From NCBI GenBank assembly GCA_948473335.1, contig CAOKXF010000009.1, forward strand, positions 16,117 through 80,116: a stretch of 64,000 bases of DNA, read 5' to 3'. A program made the position numbers and the translations under genes. A model generated the notes under the pieces. It worked only from the letters and a program-made list of their open reading frames with translations, did not search any database and was not told where the DNA came from. Below are positions 59,590 through 64,000 of the stretch, one piece after another (the first letter of the stretch is position 1; every line of letters starts with the position of its first letter). Origin of the DNA: an uncultured Clostridium sp. GTDB taxonomy: Bacteria > Bacillota > Clostridia > TANB77 > CAG-508.

Positions 59590-60819
59590 ATGGAACTAAA
59601 GACTAAATTTCAATATACATATTTTATACACTCATATAAAATAAGAGATAACAAATATAGCAAATATATTCAAAGATTATTAAAAAATCCGAAATGCAAA
59701 TTAAAGATTTTTGAGAAGCATAAAGATATAGGAATATATAACTTCTTTACACCAAAAGTAAGAAACTATATGTTCAGCACATTTGATTTTACTAAATCAA
59801 AAATTAGAAGATTAGAAGAATTGCCAGTAGAAACAAAAGCAGCTATATTATCAAAAGAACCATGTATAATGTTTGAATATGATATAGAAAAGGATATACA
59901 AGGTAAGGCAGGAGAGCAAAAGGGAATTTTCTTCAAAATACGAAAAGTAGAAATAGTATGTTTTAATACAGGGATATGTATGCTAAGTCTAAAAACAGAT
60001 ATAGAAAATAGTGAATATTTTTCAGATGTATTAAATTTTAACTATAAATTCAATAAGCTAAATAGTGAGGAAGCATTAGTAGATTATGACAAGATAAGAA
60101 TACAGACAGATAAATTTGAAGGAGCATTAACATTTAAAAAGTTTATAGATGAATTGACAGGTGGAAACTTAGCAGAAGTAGGAAATATAGATACACAAGA
60201 ATATTTAACATTTGCATATACATGTATAGATCAAAGCTATTGGAGCAATGCAATGGATTTTGAAAGAATTAAATCAGATTATATTAAGTATGTAAAAGTA
60301 CTTCCAAATGATAATAGTGTGTCATATAGCAGTTTTGGAATGACAAAAATAATAGATAAGTGGAATTATGCAAAATTGGGTATAACAAAGTCAGGAGTAA
60401 CACTATTAACTTCAAGTATTGACTTAAATAATTATACTGTATTACCACAAGATTTTGAAAATCAATATCTATATGCATATATGTTATTATCATACATGAA
60501 AATATATTTAAGAATGATTAAGCTAGAATTTAGACAAAAAGTAAATATAAAAAGTACACGAAAGAAATTATTGCAATTTACAAAAGAATTATGGATTCAA
60601 GAAATAACAAATGATGATATAGGAACTTTATATTATCATAATTTAAAGGAAGTATTAGAGCTAGATAATTTATATTTTAAAGTTAAAAATCAATATGATT
60701 TAGTATACAAAGAACTTAATGTAGAAAAAAATATAAAAACAAATGTTATAATTACTATTATACTTGTAACTACTTTGATTTTAAACATAGTAAGCTACTT
60801 TGCTCTCATAAAGAAATAA
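59590..60819 (+). CDS. Unrecognised protein with one C-terminal membrane segment
   Basis: 409 residues, no family recognised. The first 380 residues look soluble and mixed alpha/beta ('RRLEELPVETKAAILSKEPC' near 75). The last third is helical ('KIYLRMIKLEFRQKVNIKST', 'LELDNLYFKVKNQYDLVYKE') and ends in a membrane segment at about 385-405 ('VIITIILVTTLILNIVSYF') with a short KK tail. A long helix leading into a terminal membrane helix is reminiscent of CorA-like proteins, but the GMN motif is missing, so ion transport should not be assumed. Topology: tail-anchored with the bulk in the cytoplasm, or two parts if another segment was missed. It sits between the WG-repeat gene and acpS in one direction. 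Confidence 0.65.
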   Translation: MELKTKFQYTYFIHSYKIRDNKYSKYIQRLLKNPKCKLKIFEKHKDIGIYNFFTPKVRNYMFSTFDFTKSKIRRLEELPVETKAAILSKEPCIMFEYDIEKDIQGKAGEQKGIFFKIRKVEIVCFNTGICMLSLKTDIENSEYFSDVLNFNYKFNKLNSEEALVDYDKIRIQTDKFEGALTFKKFIDELTGGNLAEVGNIDTQEYLTFAYTCIDQSYWSNAMDFERIKSDYIKYVKVLPNDNSVSYSSFGMTKIIDKWNYAKLGITKSGVTLLTSSIDLNNYTVLPQDFENQYLYAYMLLSYMKIYLRMIKLEFRQKVNIKSTRKKLLQFTKELWIQEITNDDIGTLYYHNLKEVLELDNLYFKVKNQYDLVYKELNVEKNIKTNVIITIILVTTLILNIVSYFALIKK

Positions 60820-60846
60820 CGAAATCAACATAGAAGGAAAACAAAA

Positions 60847-61224
60847 ATGGAAATAAAATGTGGAATAGATATAATAGAAATATCAAGAATAAAAGAAAGT
60901 ATAGAAAATGATACTCAGGAAAAATTCAAAAATAGAGTATTTACACAAAGAGAAATAGAGTATTGCGAAAATAAGAAAAAACAAAAATATCAACACTATG
61001 CAGCAAGGTTTGCTACAAAAGAAGCGGCATTTAAAGCATTATCAGAAAAAATTCCTGATAAGTATGCAATAGAATGGAAAAATATAGAGACATTTAATGA
61101 TAGTAATGGAAGGCCTCAAATTAAGTTAATGGGAATAGAGGAAAAAGACATAGAAAATATAGATGTGAGTATATCACACTGTAAAGAATATGCGGTAGCA
61201 AATGTTGTTATTTTATTCAAATAA
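60847..61224 (+). CDS. acpS: Holo-[acyl-carrier-protein] synthase
   Basis: A 125-residue phosphopantetheinyl transferase that activates acyl carrier protein for the fatty-acid pathway at the left of the window. The signature motifs are present: 'CGIDIIEISRIKESI' (magnesium-binding Asp), 'FTQREIEYCENKK', 'ARFATKEAAFKALS' (catalytic Glu and Lys) and 'VSISHCKEYAVANVV'. Length is typical. The ATG follows AGAAGGAAAAC. It lies in a housekeeping run with tatD and the uracil-DNA glycosylase rather than with the fab genes, which is common in Firmicutes. Confidence 0.95.
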   Translation: MEIKCGIDIIEISRIKESIENDTQEKFKNRVFTQREIEYCENKKKQKYQHYAARFATKEAAFKALSEKIPDKYAIEWKNIETFNDSNGRPQIKLMGIEEKDIENIDVSISHCKEYAVANVVILFK

Positions 61225-61248
61225 ATACGAAAGGAGAGTTAGCAAAGG

Positions 61249-62106
61249 ATGCTAGCGAGCATGAAAGAAATGGAATTATTGGGTTCACAAGTGGATAATA
61301 AAAAAATAGAATTATTTGATTCACATGCACACTATAATGACGAACAATTTAAAGAAGATAAAAACCAAGTTATCTCATCTGTGAAAGCAGAAGGGATAAC
61401 TAAATTAATATGTGTGGGATATAACGTAAACTCATCAAAAGAAGCAATTGAAATCGCAAAGAATTATGATTTTATATATTCATCATGTGCAATTTCACCA
61501 AATGATATTCCACAAATTGAGAAGGAATTGTGGAAAGATATAGAACAAATAAAAGGAATGTTACAAAAAAAAGAGGAAAATAAAATAGTTGCTGTAGGAG
61601 AAATAGGATTAGATTATTACTGGAACAAAGAAAATTCGGAATTGCAGAAAAAAGCATTTATTGAGCAGATAAAAATTGCAAACGAGTATGATCTACCAAT
61701 TGTGATACATACAAGAGAGGCAGTTGCAGATACGATTGATATATTAAAAAATAAGATAAATATTGAAAATAAAGGAATATTTCATTGCTGTCCATTAAAT
61801 AGAGAATTAGTAAAAGAAGCATTGAAATTAGACTTTTATATTTCATTAGCTGGACCAATAACATTTAAAAATTCTAAAAATGCTAATGAAATAATAGATA
61901 TGTTACCTTTAGATAAAATATTAATAGAAACAGATAGTCCATATCTTTCACCAGAACCATTAAGGGGTAAAAGAAATGATTCAAGAAATGTCAAGTATAT
62001 GGCAAAGAAAATTGCAGAAGTTAAGAATATGGATATAGAAGAAATAGCAAAGATTACATATGAAAATGCTGAGAGGGTTTTTAAAATGAACAATAAAAAG
62101 GAGTAA
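61249..62106 (+). CDS. tatD: TatD-family metal-dependent hydrolase
   Basis: A 285-residue TIM-barrel nuclease of the TatD type. The metal ligands are visible: '[12 protein letters not shown]' (H-x-H), '[13 protein letters not shown]' (Glu), 'VIHTREA' (His), '[12 protein letters not shown]' (His) and '[18 protein letters not shown]' (Asp). The fourth motif differs from the usual 'HCFSGS' as 'HCCPLNRE', but the His is kept. Members cut DNA 3' ends and have been tied to DNA repair; exact substrates are uncertain. The start ATG 61249 follows AAAGGAG (12-base gap). ATG 61261 is an alternative. It overlaps no neighbour and is 13 bases before the next gene. Confidence 0.92.
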   Translation: MLASMKEMELLGSQVDNKKIELFDSHAHYNDEQFKEDKNQVISSVKAEGITKLICVGYNVNSSKEAIEIAKNYDFIYSSCAISPNDIPQIEKELWKDIEQIKGMLQKKEENKIVAVGEIGLDYYWNKENSELQKKAFIEQIKIANEYDLPIVIHTREAVADTIDILKNKINIENKGIFHCCPLNRELVKEALKLDFYISLAGPITFKNSKNANEIIDMLPLDKILIETDSPYLSPEPLRGKRNDSRNVKYMAKKIAEVKNMDIEEIAKITYENAERVFKMNNKKE

Positions 62107-62119
62107 TAGGAGAAGAAAT

Positions 62120-62674
62120 ATGTATGACAATTGGGAAAAACTAGAAGAGTTATTAAAAGATTGTAAAAAATGTAAATTGTGTTCTAATAGAACAAATATT
62201 GTATTTGGAACAGGAAATAGAGAAGCGGATATAATGTTTATAGGAGAAGGACCGGGAGCAGATGAAGATTTGCAAGGAGAACCATTTGTTGGAAAAGCTG
62301 GTAAGCTGATGAACATGGCTTTTGATATTTTAGGAATAGATAGAAAAAGAATTTATATAGCTAATATTGTAAAATGTAGACCTCCTGGAAATAGAAATCC
62401 AGAACAGGATGAAGCAATGGCATGTTTAGATTACTTGAGAAATCAAGTAGTTTTAGTAAAACCAAAGATTATAGTATTACTAGGGAGTATTGCCCTTAAA
62501 AATATTTTAGGTCAAGAATATGGTATAACGGCATCAAGAGGAAAGTGGATTGAAAAACGTGGAATATGGTACATGCCTACCTGGCACCCTGCCGCTCTTT
62601 TACGTGATGAGACTAAAAAAGTTGATTTTATTAATGATTTGAAGTTAGTTCTTGAAAAAGAACAGCAATTGTAA
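62120..62674 (+). CDS. Family 4 (iron-sulfur) uracil-DNA glycosylase
   Basis: 184 residues. It removes uracil from DNA to start base-excision repair. The N-terminal Cys cluster 'CKKCKLC' (Cys15, Cys18, Cys21) and the later Cys in '[12 protein letters not shown]' and 'AMACLDYL' supply the 4Fe-4S ligands. The active-site loop is '[19 protein letters not shown]' and the second conserved motif is '[10 protein letters not shown]'. The GEGPG loop separates family 4 from Ung. The family is sometimes annotated as phage SPO1 polymerase-related. It is the last gene of the run, followed by a 380-base gap with two palindromic repeats. Confidence 0.93.
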   Translation: MYDNWEKLEELLKDCKKCKLCSNRTNIVFGTGNREADIMFIGEGPGADEDLQGEPFVGKAGKLMNMAFDILGIDRKRIYIANIVKCRPPGNRNPEQDEAMACLDYLRNQVVLVKPKIIVLLGSIALKNILGQEYGITASRGKWIEKRGIWYMPTWHPAALLRDETKKVDFINDLKLVLEKEQQL

Positions 62675-62724
62675 AATTATACTTTTTGTATATGATGTTT
62701 ATATCTATTTTTTTAAAGTAGCTG

Positions 62725-62761
62725 TTTTAGTAATGAACGCATATCCACGCTCATTAGTAAA
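62725..62761. repeat. Palindromic repeat family P, copy 4 (degenerate)
   Basis: TTTTAGTAATGAACG / CGCTCATTAGTAAA around CATATCCA, with two arm mismatches. It lies 50 bases after the uracil-DNA glycosylase gene and could close that transcript. Copy 5 follows about 60 bases later. Confidence 0.75.
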
Positions 62762-62820
62762 GTGGCTATTTTACTGGAGTACAAGCATTATTATAGAGTT
62801 TTTGCAGGTATTGGTTATAT

Positions 62821-62850
62821 AGCAATGGGCGCATATCCACGCCCATTAGT
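62821..62850. repeat. Palindromic repeat family P, copy 5
   Basis: CAATGGGCG / CGCCCATTAG core around CATATCCA, sharing the loop variant of copy 4 rather than that of copies 1-3. Two copies side by side suggest local duplication. The gap 62675-63055 otherwise holds only the promoter at 62966-62994. Confidence 0.78.
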
Positions 62851-62965
62851 AAAACACTACTCTTTTGTGCAAATTCTAACGTTTCTTATATAAGTAGTAA
62901 TACAAAATTAAAAAAATTACAGTATTGTAATAGATAAGTTTCACAATTTGAAAAGCAAAAACATG

Positions 62966-62994
62966 TTGACATAATGATAAAACAGTAATATAAT
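62966..62994 (+). promoter_or_regulatory. Consensus sigma-A promoter for the triple-HTH gene
   Basis: TTGACA (62966-62971), a 17-base spacer and TATAAT (62989-62994): a full consensus match, giving a leader of about 55 bases. The gene should be well expressed unless repressed. Confidence 0.85.
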
Positions 62995-63055
62995 AAAATA
63001 GTAAAAAACAGGTGCACTCAAAAAAATTTTAGAGAGTAAAATAAGGAGGAAAAAG

Positions 63056-63766
63056 ATGGAACGGAAGGAAGATGAATTTGTAAATTGGCTTAAAGAAATG
63101 CTAGAAAAACATGAAATAAGTCAATCAGAGCTTGCAAAGGAAATAGGAACAGACTTAACATATATATGCAAAATCGTAAATGGAAGAATGCCTGCAACAG
63201 CAAAAATGAAATATTTGATAATAAATTTCTTCAAGCAAAATTATGGAGAAGACTATTCAGAAAACCCATTAGAAAAAGTAATTCCAACTACATATGGAGA
63301 GTGGCTGAGTTTGGAAACAACCAAACACAATATATCTTCTCAAGAATTAGCAGAAGCGACAGGAATAAAGAGCAAAACGATTAGAGACATTTGGTCCAAT
63401 AGAATAAAATCAACTGTCGAAAAGAAAACTAAAATATTAAAATATTTAAAGGAGGTATATGGTATAGACATTACAAAGGGAGAGGAGTTATTGGAAAGAA
63501 CAATAAGTAGTCAAAACGAGAAATACTCAATTTGGATAAACAATACCATGAAAGAATTACAAGTTGAAAATGTCCAGATTGCAAATTATTTAGGAATAAA
63601 TAAAAATAACTTTTCAAAAATAAGAACAGGCAGAATAGTTCCACCTACAGAAAAAGCAGAACTGATTTTTCGCTTTTTTGAAGAACGTGGCATTGATACA
63701 ACTAAAGGAAGAGAGATTTTTCAAGGACTTTATAAAGGAACAATAAGATACAAAGTAAGTAAATAA
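63056..63766 (+). CDS. Regulator with three tandem XRE-like HTH units
   Basis: 236 residues made almost entirely of three related units of about 70 residues. Unit 1 (about 8-65): 'LEKHEISQSELAKEIGTDLT', 'YICKIVNGRMP'. Unit 2 (about 82-150): 'TKHNISSQELAEATGIKSKT', 'IRDIWSNRIK'. Unit 3 (about 157-225): 'LQVENVQIANYLGINKNNFS', 'KIRTGRIVPP'. Each has the XRE helix-turn-helix pattern, and the last two also share 'YGIDITKGEELLE' / 'RGIDTTKGREIFQ'. Units 2 and 3 deviate more from XRE consensus. The Shine-Dalgarno AAGGAGGAAAAAG precedes the ATG. It has a consensus promoter and its own terminator, so it is a single-gene unit. The surface-gene module D follows. A role as regulator of that module is an inference from position. 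Confidence 0.8.
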   Translation: MERKEDEFVNWLKEMLEKHEISQSELAKEIGTDLTYICKIVNGRMPATAKMKYLIINFFKQNYGEDYSENPLEKVIPTTYGEWLSLETTKHNISSQELAEATGIKSKTIRDIWSNRIKSTVEKKTKILKYLKEVYGIDITKGEELLERTISSQNEKYSIWINNTMKELQVENVQIANYLGINKNNFSKIRTGRIVPPTEKAELIFRFFEERGIDTTKGREIFQGLYKGTIRYKVSK

Positions 63767-63793
63767 TAGTTCAATGCTAGCGCAGAAATCCGT

Positions 63794-63838
63794 AAATCAT
63801 CTATATTGTGAAAATGCAATATAGGTGGTTTACTTTTT
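63794..63838 (+). terminator. Terminator of the triple-HTH gene
   Basis: AAATCATCTATATTG pairs with CAATATAGGTGGTTT (two G-U pairs) around an 8-nt loop, followed by ACTTTTTTT. Confidence 0.88.
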
Positions 63839-63884
63839 TTATGGAAAAAGCACTATAAAAATCTGTAATCTGTTGAAAAATAAA

Positions 63885-63939
63885 TGTCATAAAAAAGACA
63901 AAAAAGTGTAATAAAGAACATGAGACAAATATCCGTAAG
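63885..63939 (+). promoter_or_regulatory. Spaced surface-gene module, copy D (next gene outside window)
   Basis: TGTCAT at 63885, TGTAAT at 63907 and TCCGTAAG at 63932 (22 and 25 bases), then CTTGCCATTTACTA at 63973, 33 bases after the last box, as in copy C. Bases 63876-64000 are broadly alignable to 43720-43850. The gene it serves is beyond the right edge. Confidence 0.72.
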
Positions 63940-64000
63940 AAAAGGAAAAAGTAAACAAAAGAGATTGAGAAACTTGCCATTTACTAAGAAAAGAAAATGT

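Overview
The window is A+T-rich DNA from a spore-forming, Gram-positive, low-GC anaerobe, most likely a member of the Clostridia. The evidence is a complete bacterial type II fatty-acid cluster, SpoIIE, a SleB-type cortex hydrolase, CotF-like coat proteins, an MreBCD/PBP2/MinC shape cluster and giant wall-anchored surface proteins with sortase-like tails. Nothing sequence-specific pins down the genus. Most genes lie on the + strand and favour A-ending codons. The few minus-strand genes favour T-ending codons, so + looks like the leading strand.

Layout. (1) 1-7595: fatty-acid synthesis operon fabD(3' end)-fabG-fabF-accB-fabZ-accC-accD-accA, then fabI behind a palindromic repeat. (2) 7725-17162: a mixed segment with a SleB-like hydrolase, a DUF421 membrane protein, a low-molecular-weight phosphatase, PcrA helicase, an Lsa-like ABC-F protein, two small coat-like proteins, an M23 endopeptidase and a MecA adaptor. 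(3) 17361-23472: radC-mreB-mreC-mreD-PBP2-minC, with no minD following. (4) 23761-54841: a surface-protein island. Two small Asn-rich genes point left. Three giant surface genes of about 2936, 3035 and 3643 codons point right. The first two are paralogues with long identical DNA tracts. The third carries fourteen beta-propeller blades and about ten MucBP-like repeats. (5) 55347-62674: spoIIE, a WG-repeat protein, an unrecognised membrane protein, acpS, tatD and a family 4 uracil-DNA glycosylase. (6) 63056-63766: a regulator made of three consecutive HTH units, then a terminator and the start of another surface-gene-type leader at the window edge.

The most interesting signal is regulatory. A strictly spaced module (TGTAAT, 16 nt, TGTAAT, 19 nt, TCCKTARS) lies upstream of all three giant genes and again at the right-hand edge of the window, after the HTH gene. 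It suggests a common control system for giant surface proteins and predicts another such gene just outside the window. Other unusual structure includes membrane hairpins in the middle of the two paralogous adhesins, loop insertions into SpaA-like domains, an arrangement of 7+7 propeller blades, a five-copy palindromic repeat family with compensatory changes, and a 36-bp inverted-repeat element, one copy of which has extended the C-terminus of FabF. All family assignments come from reading the sequence; no database search was run.
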